Assembly: GCA_019636285.1 (NCBI GenBank)
Contig: JAHBXV010000003.1
Coordinates: 1-64,000, forward strand
Source of the DNA: Planctomycetaceae bacterium
GTDB lineage: Bacteria > Planctomycetota > Planctomycetia > Planctomycetales > Planctomycetaceae
Direction: 5' to 3'
DNA length: 64,000 nt
Part shown: in pieces, positions 34,140-43,413 of the stretch
How positions within the stretch are numbered: the stretch's first letter is position 1
Layout of the letters: every line of letters begins with the position of its first letter
Program-made: the position numbers and the translations under genes
The notes under the pieces: generated by a model
What the model was told of the DNA's origin: nothing
The model's database searches: none
What the model saw: only the letters and a program-made list of their open reading frames with translations

Positions 34140-35285
34140 ATGTCAGTTTCGTCGCCACAACCATCGACGATGGTCGCACCACTCTGGTTGGCGCCCAAGG
34201 AGCGTTTGCAGGATTTGATCGACGCGCTGCGCCAGCGGCAATACACGGTGGTGGCGCCCGTTGTGGATCAGGCCGCGATTGTTTACGACGAAATCGATCA
34301 CATCGATCGGCTGCCGCGTGGCTGGATCGATTCCCAGGCGGCGGGGCATTATCGATTGCAGCCGACGAGCCGCGACCGCTGGTTCGACTTCGTCGTGGGG
34401 CCGGACTCGTGGAAGAAATATCTGTTTCCGGCCCGCTGCGTGCTGTCGACGGCGAAGCCGTTACCGGATGGCTGGCAATTCGAGTCCGCAGCGGACGATT
34501 CGCCAGCGTATGCATTCCTGGGAGCGCGGGCCTGCGAACTGGCGGCGATTCAGGTTCAGGATCGTGTGTTTCTGGAGGGGCCGTGGATCGACCAGATCTA
34601 CCAGCATCGAAGGTCGCGGGCGTTCATTGTCGCCGTGAACTGCACGCGCTCGGGAGAGAACTGCTTCTGCGTTTCGATGCGGACCGGTCCGGCATGTCAC
34701 TCGGGATATGACCTGGCACTCACGGAAACCGATGAGGGGTTTGTTGTCGATATCGGGTCGGAGCGAGGTGGGGATCTGATAGCCAGCCTGCGGTTGCCGG
34801 AAGCTCCTTTGGAAAAATGCACGGCTGCGCGCCTATCGCAAGAGCGGGCGGCCATGCAGCAGTCCAAGCAAATGGCGACGGGGGATCTTCCAAATCTGCT
34901 GATGACAAATCTCGAGCATCCGCGCTGGAAAGACGTTGGTGACCGCTGCCTCTCATGCACCAATTGCACGATGGTTTGCCCGACCTGTTTCTGTTGCTCC
35001 GTCGACGACGTGACCGATCTGAACACGGGAGCGGTCGAACGCCAGCGGCAATGGGATTCCTGCTTTCACGAAGAGTTTTCCAATCTGAATGGTCGCCCGG
35101 TGCGAAACGAGACCCGGTCGCGCTATCGTCAATGGTTGACTCATAAACTGGCCACCTGGCACGATCAGTTCGACACCTCGGGATGTGTCGGTTGCGGACG
35201 CTGTATTGCGTGGTGTCCAGTGGGCATCGACATCACGGCGGAAGTCGCCGCGTTGCGGGAGGCACCGGTCCGATGCCCTGCATGA
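34140..35285 (+). CDS. hydB: Group 3b [NiFe]-hydrogenase, iron-sulfur subunit (HydB)
   Basis: 381 residues, the 4Fe-4S electron-transfer subunit of sulfhydrogenase-type group 3b enzymes. The N-terminal 270 residues match the family (AYAFLGARACELAAIQVQD, FCVSMRTGPACHSGYD). Two ferredoxin-type clusters follow, CLSCTNCTMVCPTCFCC and CVGCGRCIAWCPVGID. It shuttles electrons between the small subunit and the FAD/NAD(P) subunit. The start is uncertain; ATG at 34140 was used, others at 34071 and 34170 are in frame. The stop overlaps the next start by 4 nt (ATGA). Confidence 0.92.
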   Translation: MSVSSPQPSTMVAPLWLAPKERLQDLIDALRQRQYTVVAPVVDQAAIVYDEIDHIDRLPRGWIDSQAAGHYRLQPTSRDRWFDFVVGPDSWKKYLFPARCVLSTAKPLPDGWQFESAADDSPAYAFLGARACELAAIQVQDRVFLEGPWIDQIYQHRRSRAFIVAVNCTRSGENCFCVSMRTGPACHSGYDLALTETDEGFVVDIGSERGGDLIASLRLPEAPLEKCTAARLSQERAAMQQSKQMATGDLPNLLMTNLEHPRWKDVGDRCLSCTNCTMVCPTCFCCSVDDVTDLNTGAVERQRQWDSCFHEEFSNLNGRPVRNETRSRYRQWLTHKLATWHDQFDTSGCVGCGRCIAWCPVGIDITAEVAALREAPVRCPA

Positions 35286-36121
35286 CGATGTCCAGCTTCT
35301 GGCAACCAGTGTCGATGCGAATCGAAGGGATTCAGACGGAAATCGACGGCGTCTTCACCTACGACCTGAGGTTCACGAAGTCGGCCGATCGAACCTCGTA
35401 CCACTTCGAGCCCGGTCAATTCAACATGCTGTATCTGCCGGGCGTGGGGGAAGCGGCCATCTCCCTGAGTGGCGACCGCATGGCCGAGAGCGTCTGGCGA
35501 CATACGGTACGAGTCGCCGGGCGCGTGACACATACTCTTTCACGGTGCCGCGTCGGTGACACGCTGGGAGTTCGCGGCCCTTTCGGACAGGGATGGCCCA
35601 TCGACGCCTGGGTGGGCGACGATATCGTGCTGGTGGCCGGCGGGATCGGACTGGCACCAATGCGGCCGGTGATTTACGAGTTCCTGCGTCGCCGCGCCGA
35701 GTTCGGCCAGATCACGCTCATCCATGGTGCCCGCACGCCGGAGACACTGCTTTATTCCACCGAGCATGCCGGCTGGGAGCGGGGTGGTATCGTGGTCCAG
35801 GCGACCGTGGATCGAGCATCTTCTACCTGGCGCGGCCATCAGGGCGTCGTCACGCTCCTCTTGGATCGCCTGTCGATAGCGCGTCCGCAACGCACTCACG
35901 TCGCCATGTGCGGGCCGGAGATCATGATGCGGTACGCCGCGATCAGTGCCGCCAGGCGTGGGATCTCCGACGAGCGAATGTGGGTGTCGCTCGAGCGAAA
36001 CATGCAGTGCGCGGCCGGTCTCTGCGGTCATTGTCAATTGGGGCCGATGTTCGTATGCAAGGATGGACCCGTTTTCCGCGCGGATCGGGTCCATTCCCTG
36101 CTCGCGGTGGAGGCGCTCTGA
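35282..36121 (+). CDS. hydG: Group 3b hydrogenase FAD/NAD(P)-binding subunit (HydG)
   Basis: 279 residues. Ferredoxin-reductase-like FAD domain (FEPGQFNMLYLPGVGE) and NAD(P) domain (VAGGIGLAPMRPVIYE, THVAMCGPEIMM). A C-terminal 2Fe-2S site has C-x4-C-x2-C spacing (CAAGLCGHCQLG, FVCKDG). It exchanges electrons with NAD(P)H. The ATG at 35282 gives the ATGA overlap with hydB; a longer frame upstream is a shadow of hydB. Its stop forms TGATG with the next gene. Confidence 0.93.
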   Translation: MTMSSFWQPVSMRIEGIQTEIDGVFTYDLRFTKSADRTSYHFEPGQFNMLYLPGVGEAAISLSGDRMAESVWRHTVRVAGRVTHTLSRCRVGDTLGVRGPFGQGWPIDAWVGDDIVLVAGGIGLAPMRPVIYEFLRRRAEFGQITLIHGARTPETLLYSTEHAGWERGGIVVQATVDRASSTWRGHQGVVTLLLDRLSIARPQRTHVAMCGPEIMMRYAAISAARRGISDERMWVSLERNMQCAAGLCGHCQLGPMFVCKDGPVFRADRVHSLLAVEAL

Positions 36122-36912
36122 TGGCCCGGAAACCGCGAGTCGCCGTCATGAAATTCGCATCCTGCGACGGTTGTCAGTTGTCGCTGCTGGATGCGGAAGA
36201 TGAATTGCTGGCCGTTTGCGATCGACTGGATTTCGTTTATTTCGCCGAAGCCAGCAGCGTGCTGCAACCTGGACCATATGACATTGCCGTCGTGGAAGGT
36301 TCAATTACCACGGTCGAGGATGAGCAACGTATCCGGGAATTGCGAGCTTGTTCAACAAGGCTCGTCACTATTGGGGCTTGTGCCACCGCCGGCGGTATTC
36401 AGGCCCTGCGCGCCTGGGGCGATTCCCAGGAGTGGATTCGCACGATTTATCCCCGGCCCGAATATATTCACGCCTTGGCCACATCCACGCCGATCGCCGC
36501 GCATGTCCTCGTTGATTATGAACTGCATGGCTGCCCCATTAACGCTCATCAATTGATTGAGGTTCTCATCGCGTTCGCGTCCGGACGATCGCCGAATATC
36601 CCTGCTCATTCCGTCTGTCTGGACTGCAAGCGTCGCGGCACGGTGTGCGTGATGGTAGCCCGTGGCCAGGCCTGCCTGGGGCCGATCACGCGAACAGGTT
36701 GTGGTGCCCTCTGTCCGACTTACAATCGCGGTTGCTACGGCTGTTTCGGACCAGTCGATGGTGGGAATGCCCCACCGCTATTGGCGGAATTCCGCCGCCA
36801 AGGCCATGCGGCGGAACAATTGGTCCCCCTGCTGCGCAATTTCAACGCGACGGCGCCGCTGTTCCGTGAAGCCGGTGAAAGTCTTCTCGACAATCCGACG
36901 GATGACCGATGA
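36121..36912 (+). CDS. hydD: Group 3b [NiFe]-hydrogenase small subunit (HydD)
   Basis: 263 residues, 20-kDa NuoB-like small subunit. The proximal cluster motif is ASCDGCQLSLLD with GACATAGG and LHGCPI; further cysteines (CLDCKRRGTVC, TGCGALCPTYNRGCYGCFGP) supply medial and distal clusters. It transfers electrons from the Ni-Fe site to HydB. The ORF is open far upstream through hydG, but the start at 36121 overlaps the hydG stop (TGATG) and begins with the conserved MARKPRVAVMKF. The end overlaps the large-subunit ATG by 4 nt. Confidence 0.95.
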   Translation: MARKPRVAVMKFASCDGCQLSLLDAEDELLAVCDRLDFVYFAEASSVLQPGPYDIAVVEGSITTVEDEQRIRELRACSTRLVTIGACATAGGIQALRAWGDSQEWIRTIYPRPEYIHALATSTPIAAHVLVDYELHGCPINAHQLIEVLIAFASGRSPNIPAHSVCLDCKRRGTVCVMVARGQACLGPITRTGCGALCPTYNRGCYGCFGPVDGGNAPPLLAEFRRQGHAAEQLVPLLRNFNATAPLFREAGESLLDNPTDDR

Positions 36913-38210
36913 CCGACGGTGAGACGATCAATGTGCCAATCCTGACTCGCGTCGAAGGCGAAGGGGCGCTGACGATCCGTCTCAAGGATGGGCAGTTGGA
37001 TGACGTCCAGTTGCGGATCTACGAACCGCCACGAATGTTTGAAACGCTGTTGCGGGGGCGCCCCCTCGAAGACGCGCCCGATATCACAGCCCGTATCTGC
37101 GGCATCTGCCCGGTGGCCTATCAGATGTCTTCGGTCCATGCCCTTGAACAGGCGCTGGGCGTTGCGATCACGCCGCAAATTCGCCGGTTGAGGCGTCTGC
37201 TTTATTGTGGCGAGTGGATTGAGAGTCACGCCCTGCATGTGCATCTGCTGCACACTCCGGACTTTTTTGGAGAATCCAGCGGCATCGAACTCGCTCGGCG
37301 CTTTCCCGACGAAGTTCGCCGCGGCCTGCGGCTCAAGAAACACGGCAACGACCTGGTGGCGGCCATCGGTGGCCGCGCGATTCATCCGGTCAATGTCGCA
37401 GTCGGCGGCTTTCACCGTTGGCCGCCGCGCGAGGAGTTGCGGAAGCTGATCCACGATTTCGAATGGGGACTGCAAGCAGCCATGGAAGCCGCGCGCTGGA
37501 CGGCGTCGTTTCCTTATCCCCAACTGGAAAATGACTACGAGTTCGTAGCCGTGTCTCATCCCGATGAATATGCGATGAACGAAGGCGATATCGCTTCGAG
37601 CAAGCTGTCGACCATCCCTGTCGACCAGTACCCGATGGTCTTTGTCGAACATCAGGTTCCGCATTCGACGGCACTCCAGGCCGTGCGATTGCCGGCACGT
37701 TCGAACTACCTCCTGGGTCCGCTGTCGAGAGTGAATCTCAATCGAAATCGACTTCGGCCAGAGGCGCGACAACTGGCGGACGAAATCGGCTTTCCGGCGA
37801 TGTGTTCAAACCCATACCGTGGCATTCAGGCTCGCTGCCTGGAAGTCGTGCATGCGTATGGGGAAGCGCTGGAGATTCTACGGGAACTGGATTTTTCCGG
37901 ACCACACCGGTTGCCTTATCAGGCGCGGGCTGCTGTCGGCCGTGCGGCGACGGAAGCTCCACGCGGATTACTGTTTCACGAATATGAAATCGACGCCGCC
38001 GGGAAAATCGTCCAGGCGCGGATCGTGCCGCCAACTTCACAGAATCAGGGCCAGATCGAATGCGACTTGAGAAAGCAGTTGACATGGCAGCTCACGACCG
38101 CGACGACGCGCGAAGCGCTGGCACGGCAAGCGGAACAACTGGTCCGCAGTTACGATCCCTGCATCAGTTGCGCGACCCACTTCCTCAAAATCCAGTGGAA
38201 AAACTCGTGA
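36909..38210 (+). CDS. hydA: Group 3b [NiFe]-hydrogenase large subunit (HydA)
   Basis: 433 residues with both Ni-Fe ligand motifs: RICGICPV (Cys64, Cys67) and DPCISCATH (Cys418, Cys421). N-terminal ILTRVEGEG is family-typical. Nine residues after His424 (FLKIQWKNS) form the expected C-terminal peptide removed by the maturation protease. Group 3b enzymes are cytoplasmic, reversible, NAD(P)-linked, relatively O2-tolerant hydrogenases; some also reduce sulfur. Gene order B-G-D-A matches the sulfhydrogenase operon. The stop overlaps the GTG of the protease gene by 4 nt. Confidence 0.96.
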   Translation: MTDGETINVPILTRVEGEGALTIRLKDGQLDDVQLRIYEPPRMFETLLRGRPLEDAPDITARICGICPVAYQMSSVHALEQALGVAITPQIRRLRRLLYCGEWIESHALHVHLLHTPDFFGESSGIELARRFPDEVRRGLRLKKHGNDLVAAIGGRAIHPVNVAVGGFHRWPPREELRKLIHDFEWGLQAAMEAARWTASFPYPQLENDYEFVAVSHPDEYAMNEGDIASSKLSTIPVDQYPMVFVEHQVPHSTALQAVRLPARSNYLLGPLSRVNLNRNRLRPEARQLADEIGFPAMCSNPYRGIQARCLEVVHAYGEALEILRELDFSGPHRLPYQARAAVGRAATEAPRGLLFHEYEIDAAGKIVQARIVPPTSQNQGQIECDLRKQLTWQLTTATTREALARQAEQLVRSYDPCISCATHFLKIQWKNS

Positions 38211-38653
38211 CGAACCGCCCGATGTTCCTGGGTTTGGGCAGTCATCACGGCGATGATCAGGCCGGGTGGCTGGTCATCGATCGTTTGCATCAATGCGGTG
38301 TTCCCGCGGCAAATGCCGTGGCAGTCTCGTCACCGGACGAAATCTGGCACCGGCGTATTCACGATCGGAAATTGATTCTCTGCGACGCCACGGTCGATCC
38401 TGGTAAAGTTGGGACAATCCGACAGTGGTCCTGGCCCGGAGTTCAGCTTCCCGAACTCCACCACGGGACTCATGACTTTCCGCTGGGGGCGGTACTGACA
38501 CTCGGTCAGACGCTCGAACTCTGCCCGGCTAAAGTCGTGATCTGGACCATCGCTGGCAGTCGGTTCTCGGCGGGTGATGAGATATCGCCGTCTGTTCGGC
38601 AGGCGGCAATATCGCTGGCGAATACCCTGTACGAGGACTTCAGCCATGCATGA
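38207..38653 (+). CDS. [NiFe]-hydrogenase maturation protease
   Basis: 148 residues of the HyaD/HycI endopeptidase family. N-terminal FLGLGSHHGDDQAGW is a variant of the GxGNxxxxDDGxG motif carrying the Asp nickel ligand; LILCDATVD holds the second Asp, and the C-terminal region SLANTLYEDF is present. It cleaves the large-subunit tail after nickel insertion. GTG at 38207 overlaps the hydA stop by 4 nt; an ATG five codons later (38222) also fits. The final codons overlap hypA by 8 nt. Confidence 0.88.
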   Translation: MTNRPMFLGLGSHHGDDQAGWLVIDRLHQCGVPAANAVAVSSPDEIWHRRIHDRKLILCDATVDPGKVGTIRQWSWPGVQLPELHHGTHDFPLGAVLTLGQTLELCPAKVVIWTIAGSRFSAGDEISPSVRQAAISLANTLYEDFSHA

Positions 38654-38993
38654 GTATTCCCTCGCGCGATCGATTCTGGAGACAATCGTTGCCGAGCGAA
38701 ATCAGCGGCAACTAGGGCCGATTGCACGAGTAGAGATCGAATTGGGTGAATTCAGCGGCATCGAACCTCTGCAACTGGAGTCGGCCTATGCCGAGTTGAG
38801 CGTGGAAATCCTGGGAGATCGCTCGGAATTGCGTATTCAGACCGTTCCGCTTCGGGGACAATGCCAGCATTGTCGGCATGAATTTCTCATCGAGGATTTC
38901 CGATTCCAGTGCCCGTCCTGTTCCGGGAGTGATGTGCAGCTTGTTAGCGGAGAAGAGCTGAGGATTCTTTCGGTCCGCGCGCGACAGAATTAA
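38646..38993 (+). CDS. hypA: HypA nickel-insertion protein
   Basis: 115 residues beginning with the obligatory MHEYSL (nickel-binding N-terminal His2). A zinc site of two Cys pairs is present (CQHC and CPSC). It delivers nickel, with HypB, to the hydrogenase large subunit. It overlaps the protease gene by 8 nt, in +1 frame. A 98-nt gap with a palindrome separates it from hypB. Confidence 0.96.
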   Translation: MHEYSLARSILETIVAERNQRQLGPIARVEIELGEFSGIEPLQLESAYAELSVEILGDRSELRIQTVPLRGQCQHCRHEFLIEDFRFQCPSCSGSDVQLVSGEELRILSVRARQN

Positions 38994-39002
38994 AATCCCT
39001 AA

Positions 39003-39016
39003 CACAACCGGTTGTG
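39003..39016. promoter_or_regulatory. Perfect 14-bp palindrome with a third half-site
   Basis: CACAACCGGTTGTG is a perfect palindrome in the only sizeable gap (98 nt) of the hyd-hyp run. Its left part AACACAAC (39001-39008) is repeated as the reverse complement GTTGTGTT at 39064-39071, 20 nt before the hypB ATG. This could be an operator for an internal hypB promoter, or the two distant arms could pair in the mRNA. It is not a known consensus to me. Confidence 0.5.
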
Positions 39017-39091
39017 CCTGTCAGAAACCGTGGAACACCCGTCAAACACCACGTTGCATGGATGTTGTGTTAAAATCTTCCAGAGTACGCC

Positions 39092-39808
39092 ATGTCTTCC
39101 GTCGTGACGGTGAATCGCGATCTCCAGGCAGAAAAGCGGGCAGCCGCGACCGCCTTCCGCGCGGAATTGACGCGCCGGGGCATCTTTTGCGTCAACTTGA
39201 TTTCATCTCCAGGCGCTGGAAAGACCACGCTGCTGCAAGCGACAGCCCGCTTCTGGCCGAAACCCGAGAAACTGGCGGTCCTCGTGGGCGACATCGCGAC
39301 CGATCGGGACGCGGAGCGTCTGGCCCCTTATCTGACCGTGCGACAACTGACCACCGGTGGCGCCTGTCATCTGGACCTGAAACTGGTCGAACGCGGATTC
39401 GACGAACTGAATCTCGATGGCGTCGAGTATCTGTTCGTGGAAAACATCGGCAACCTGGTGTGCCCCGCGTCGCACGATCTGGGCGAACATCTGCGCGTGG
39501 TGGTGTTGAGCGTGACGGAAGGCGACGACAAGCCCGCCAAGTACCCCAAGGCGTTTCGGACGAGCCAGGCTTGCGTCGTCAGCAAGGTTGACCTGATGCC
39601 CTACGTGCCGTTCGACCTCCAGGCAGCCACTCAAGACGCCCGCTCGATCCAGCCCGACATGCCGATCTTGCCCGTATGCGCGACAACAGGCAGCGGCCTC
39701 GCCGAATGGTGCGAGTTTCTGCGCGACCGAAGAACAAAAGCGCTGGCGGAACATGTTCGGGATGACCTTTCACATCGGCTTGATGAACAACGGATGCCGC
39801 ATCCCTGA
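39092..39808 (+). CDS. hypB: HypB hydrogenase nickel-incorporation GTPase
   Basis: 238 residues, G3E-family GTPase: P-loop SSPGAGKTTLL, VGDIATDRDAERL, metal-site GGACHLD and NIGNLVCPASHDLG, and base recognition VSKVDL. It has neither an N-terminal His-rich nickel-store nor the CxxCGC motif of some HypB, so it acts only as the GTP-driven partner of HypA. The stop overlaps hypF in TGATG. Confidence 0.95.
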   Translation: MSSVVTVNRDLQAEKRAAATAFRAELTRRGIFCVNLISSPGAGKTTLLQATARFWPKPEKLAVLVGDIATDRDAERLAPYLTVRQLTTGGACHLDLKLVERGFDELNLDGVEYLFVENIGNLVCPASHDLGEHLRVVVLSVTEGDDKPAKYPKAFRTSQACVVSKVDLMPYVPFDLQAATQDARSIQPDMPILPVCATTGSGLAEWCEFLRDRRTKALAEHVRDDLSHRLDEQRMPHP

Positions 39809-42099
39809 TGCCAGCCAGCTATCAATTGCTGATTCAAGGAGCCGTGCAGGGGCAGGGGATAAGGCCCGCGCTGGCACGATTCGCGGAGGCGCGGAACCTG
39901 GCGGGTCGGGTTTGCAATACTTCGCAAGGGGTCTTGTTGACGTTGCACGGCGTTCGGATTCCGGCTGTTCAACTGGAACGGCAGATTCGAACGGCTCATC
40001 CAGCTCTGGCCGAGGCAGCAATCCATATTGATGAGCATGCTGCCTCCGCGGAAACTGACTTTCGGATAGAAGACTCCACCACTGACGCAACAACTTCGGT
40101 TCCGGTGCCGCGTGATGTGGCGATTTGTCCGGAGTGTCTTTCCGAGTTTCATTCCACGAGTGATCGACGTTTTCAATATGGTCTAATCAGTTGTACGCGG
40201 TGCGGCCCGCGCTACAGCATCATCCAGGGAATGCCCTACGACCGGCCGCGAACGACGCTGGCCGAGTTTCCGCTCTGTTCCGCCTGCCGGAAGGATTACG
40301 AATCCCCGGATCGGCGACGGCGACATGCCCAGTCCATCGGTTGCTCCAGTTGCGGACCCCGGATTTGGGTGACGGATCGTCTAGGCCATCAACTCGCGGC
40401 GGACGATACAGCCTGCCAGATCGCCGCCTTGGCCTTGCGAGAAGGACAGATCGTCGCGCTCCGTGGAGTGGGTGGCTATCAACTTCTGGTCGATGCGACG
40501 AATGAGCCCGCCGTGGCGCGACTCCGGCAACGCAAACGACGCGTCTCGAAACCATTCGCGATTCTGTGCCGAACCGTGGTCATCTCCGAACAACTTGGCG
40601 TTCTGGACGACATGGCCCGGCAGTCGCTTGTCGATCCCTCGAATCCGATTGTGATCGTGCCCAGGCGCTGGAGTCGGTCGCTGGCTGCCGGCATTCATCC
40701 GGGGTTGAATGACATTGGCATCATGTTGCCGACGACGGCGGTGCATGATCGACTGCTGGAATTGGCTGACAGACCGCTGGTCTGTACCAGCGGCAACCTG
40801 GAAGGGAGTCCGCTGGTTGTCGATGTGCGCGAGGCGTTGTCGGAACTGAGCGGAATCGCCGATCTTCAGGTGCATCATGATCGGCCGATCCGCCACTCGC
40901 TGGATGACAGCGTGGTCCGATCGATGGCTGGTCGCTCCGTGACGATTCGCTGTGGCCGAGGAATGGCCCCTCTGCCGTTAAATCTGACGATTTCGGTACC
41001 CATCGTGGCTTTTGGGGCTTTTCAGAAAGCGGCCATCGCCTGCGGGAACGGCTTTCAGGCGGTGCTAGGCCCCTATGTGGGTGATCTGACCGATCTGTCG
41101 ACCCGCGATCGCTGGCAACACTCCTTGCGAGATCTGCTCGAACTCTATCAGGCCGAGCCTGCCGTCTACGCGGCCGACGGTCATCCCGATGACATCACGA
41201 GGCGCCTGCTGCCGAAGGGCCTTCCGATCGTCGACGTCTGGCATCATCACGCGCATATAGTCGCCGGGATGCTGGAGGAAAACTGGCTGGATGAAGCGGT
41301 GATCGGCATCGCCGCCGATGGTCAGGGGTTTGGCCCTGACGGCCATCTGTGGGGTTGTGAAGTTATGGAGGCCACGGCGACCGGATTCCAGAGGCTGGCA
41401 ACTCTGCGCCCGTATGCCCTGCCTGGGGGAGAGGCCGCGGTTCTCGATCCCGGACGAGTGGCGGTCTCGCTGCTGAGCCAGTTATCGGGTGTTTCCACTC
41501 AGGAAATCGCCGAGTTCACCGGTCTGAATTCACGGCGACTGGAAGCACTGACCGCATCCGTTGGGATCAGAACCACGCCGTGGACGTCGAGCCTGGGACG
41601 GCTGTTTGATGCGGTCGCGTGGTTGATCGTTGGCAATCGACCGCCAGGTTATGTCGGCGAGCCGGCGGCATTGCTGGAAGCGGTGTGCGACCGCGCGGCA
41701 ACGGGATGTTACGAATGGGAATTGCGAACCAACCAGCAGCCGTGGCAACTCGACTGGCGGCCCATGTTGGTCGAATTGTTGCGAGATCGACGCCGGGAAG
41801 TTTTGCCCGGCGTCATGGCCGAGCGATTTCATCGCGGCGTCGCTAACGTGATGCGGAATGTCTATCACCACTGTCCGCCACGACCTCTGGTCCTGGGAGG
41901 AGGGGTGTTCCAGAATCGACGCTTGTGCGAATTGCTGGCGATGGACTGGCCTGCCAATGGGCCGAGGCTAGGACTCCCCGGCAATATCCCCCCGAACGAC
42001 AGCGGGCTGGCTGCGGGACAACTCGCGATTGTCAGCGCGCTGCGGCGGCAGTACGGTAGTTCCACGGTGTCGGGGAGGAAGGAAAACGCATGTGTTTAG
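39808..42099 (+). CDS. hypF: HypF carbamoyltransferase
   Basis: 763 residues. An N-terminal acylphosphatase domain (AVQGQGIRPALARF; usual VQGVGFRP altered), two zinc fingers (CPECLSEF, CTRCGPRYS, CSACRKDYES, CSSCGPR), a YrdC domain (VALRGVGGYQLLVDA, KRRVSKPFA) and a Kae1-like domain with HHHAHIVAGM and ADGQGFGPDGHLWG. It carbamoylates the HypE C-terminal Cys as the first step of cyanide ligand synthesis. The last 10 nt overlap hypC. Confidence 0.95.
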   Translation: MPASYQLLIQGAVQGQGIRPALARFAEARNLAGRVCNTSQGVLLTLHGVRIPAVQLERQIRTAHPALAEAAIHIDEHAASAETDFRIEDSTTDATTSVPVPRDVAICPECLSEFHSTSDRRFQYGLISCTRCGPRYSIIQGMPYDRPRTTLAEFPLCSACRKDYESPDRRRRHAQSIGCSSCGPRIWVTDRLGHQLAADDTACQIAALALREGQIVALRGVGGYQLLVDATNEPAVARLRQRKRRVSKPFAILCRTVVISEQLGVLDDMARQSLVDPSNPIVIVPRRWSRSLAAGIHPGLNDIGIMLPTTAVHDRLLELADRPLVCTSGNLEGSPLVVDVREALSELSGIADLQVHHDRPIRHSLDDSVVRSMAGRSVTIRCGRGMAPLPLNLTISVPIVAFGAFQKAAIACGNGFQAVLGPYVGDLTDLSTRDRWQHSLRDLLELYQAEPAVYAADGHPDDITRRLLPKGLPIVDVWHHHAHIVAGMLEENWLDEAVIGIAADGQGFGPDGHLWGCEVMEATATGFQRLATLRPYALPGGEAAVLDPGRVAVSLLSQLSGVSTQEIAEFTGLNSRRLEALTASVGIRTTPWTSSLGRLFDAVAWLIVGNRPPGYVGEPAALLEAVCDRAATGCYEWELRTNQQPWQLDWRPMLVELLRDRRREVLPGVMAERFHRGVANVMRNVYHHCPPRPLVLGGGVFQNRRLCELLAMDWPANGPRLGLPGNIPPNDSGLAAGQLAIVSALRRQYGSSTVSGRKENACV

Positions 42100-42323
42100 G
42101 CGTGCCCGGACGGGTTCACCGCTGGCTCGATCGGTCGGAACTGACGGCCGAAGCCGAGATCGATTTCGGCGGCGTTCGCAAACGCTGCCACATGGCGTGC
42201 GTTTCCCAGGCGGTGGAAGGCGACTTTGTCCTCGTGCATGCGGGGGTGGCCCTCGCGATCCTGGACCCTTCAAACTGTCGTGTCGATCTTCCGATGAGTT
42301 CCGACGATGAACCTGATCGATGA
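42090..42323 (+). CDS. hypC: HypC/HupF chaperone
   Basis: 77 residues starting with the catalytic MCLGVPG (Cys2), followed by an OB-like fold (AEIDFGGVRKRCHMACV, GDFVLVHAGVALAIL). It carries the Fe(CN)2CO unit together with HypD. Overlaps hypF by 10 nt and hypD by 17 nt. Confidence 0.95.
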   Translation: MCLGVPGRVHRWLDRSELTAEAEIDFGGVRKRCHMACVSQAVEGDFVLVHAGVALAILDPSNCRVDLPMSSDDEPDR

Positions 42324-43413
42324 CTACCGGAATCCGCATCGTTTGCAGGAGCGTCTGGAGGTCGCGCGGCGGCTGGCCACTCGCCGCTGGACAATCATGG
42401 ACGTCTGCGGTGGCCAGACTCATTCGCTGCTGCGGTATGGAATTGAAACGGCACTGGCTGATTGCATGAATTTCATTCACGGGCCGGGGTGTCCCGTCTG
42501 TGTCACGCCGGCCGAAGTCATTGACGCCGCCATTGACCTGTCGCAACGTCCCAAAGTCCTGCTCACAACTTTCGGCGACATGTTGCGAGTCCCCGGCAAG
42601 ACCGGGAGCCTGATGCAGGCCCGTGCCGCCGGGGGGCAAATCCGGATGGTCTACAGTCCTTGCGATGCCGTGCAACTGGCAGAGCGGCATCCGGATCTGA
42701 CCGTGATTTTTCTGGCGGTGGGCTTCGAGACAACCGCGCCAGCGACAGCCCTGGCCACCCTGCAGGCGCAAGCACGGGATCTAAAGAACTTTGCCGTCCT
42801 CGCGCATCATGTGCGGGTAGAACCGGCGATGCGAGGGGTGGCGGCAGCACCATCCGCTCCGCTTTCGGCTTTCCTGGCAGCCGGCCATGTCTGTACGGTC
42901 ACCGGCTATGAATCCCTCCGGTCATTGGCGGCGGACTTCCGGTTGCCGGTCGTTGTCACGGGGTTTGAACCGCTGGATCTGGTGGAGGGGATCATCGGAT
43001 GCCTGGAGCAACTGGAGTCCGGGCGGGCGGAAGTCGAAAACCGCTATGCGCGCTGCGTCCGTCCTGATGGCAATCCGGATGCGCTGCGGCTGATTGATCG
43101 TGTCTTTGCCGTCAGCCATCTTTCGTGGCGCGGATTCGGAATCCTGCCGGACGGTGGTTTCACCTTCCGCGAGGAATACTCTCTCTTTGACGCCCGACGG
43201 CGATTTGGACTTGCTCCCCTCTCAACACTGCCTGCCGACCGTGAGTCCTCCTGCACGGCGGTGCTGATGGGCATAATCCGTCCGCCGGAATGCCCGTTGT
43301 TTGGTGTCACATGCACGCCAGACGCTCCCCAAGGCGCTCCGATGGTATCCAGCGAAGGCGCGTGTGCAGCCTATTATCGCTACGCGCCACCTGGAGCTAC
43401 AACCGATGTCTGA
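42307..43413 (+). CDS. hypD: HypD Fe-ligand assembly protein
   Basis: 368 residues with all HypD signatures: MDVCGGQTHSLLRYG, GPGCPVCVTP, GDMLRVPG, VGFETTAP, HHVRVEPAM, GYESLR, VVTGFEP, and C-terminal ECPLFG with CTPDAPQGAPMVSSEGAC. It holds a 4Fe-4S cluster and assembles the Fe(CN)2CO group with HypC and HypE. The stop overlaps the hypE gene by 8 nt. Confidence 0.96.
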   Translation: MNLIDDYRNPHRLQERLEVARRLATRRWTIMDVCGGQTHSLLRYGIETALADCMNFIHGPGCPVCVTPAEVIDAAIDLSQRPKVLLTTFGDMLRVPGKTGSLMQARAAGGQIRMVYSPCDAVQLAERHPDLTVIFLAVGFETTAPATALATLQAQARDLKNFAVLAHHVRVEPAMRGVAAAPSAPLSAFLAAGHVCTVTGYESLRSLAADFRLPVVVTGFEPLDLVEGIIGCLEQLESGRAEVENRYARCVRPDGNPDALRLIDRVFAVSHLSWRGFGILPDGGFTFREEYSLFDARRRFGLAPLSTLPADRESSCTAVLMGIIRPPECPLFGVTCTPDAPQGAPMVSSEGACAAYYRYAPPGATTDV

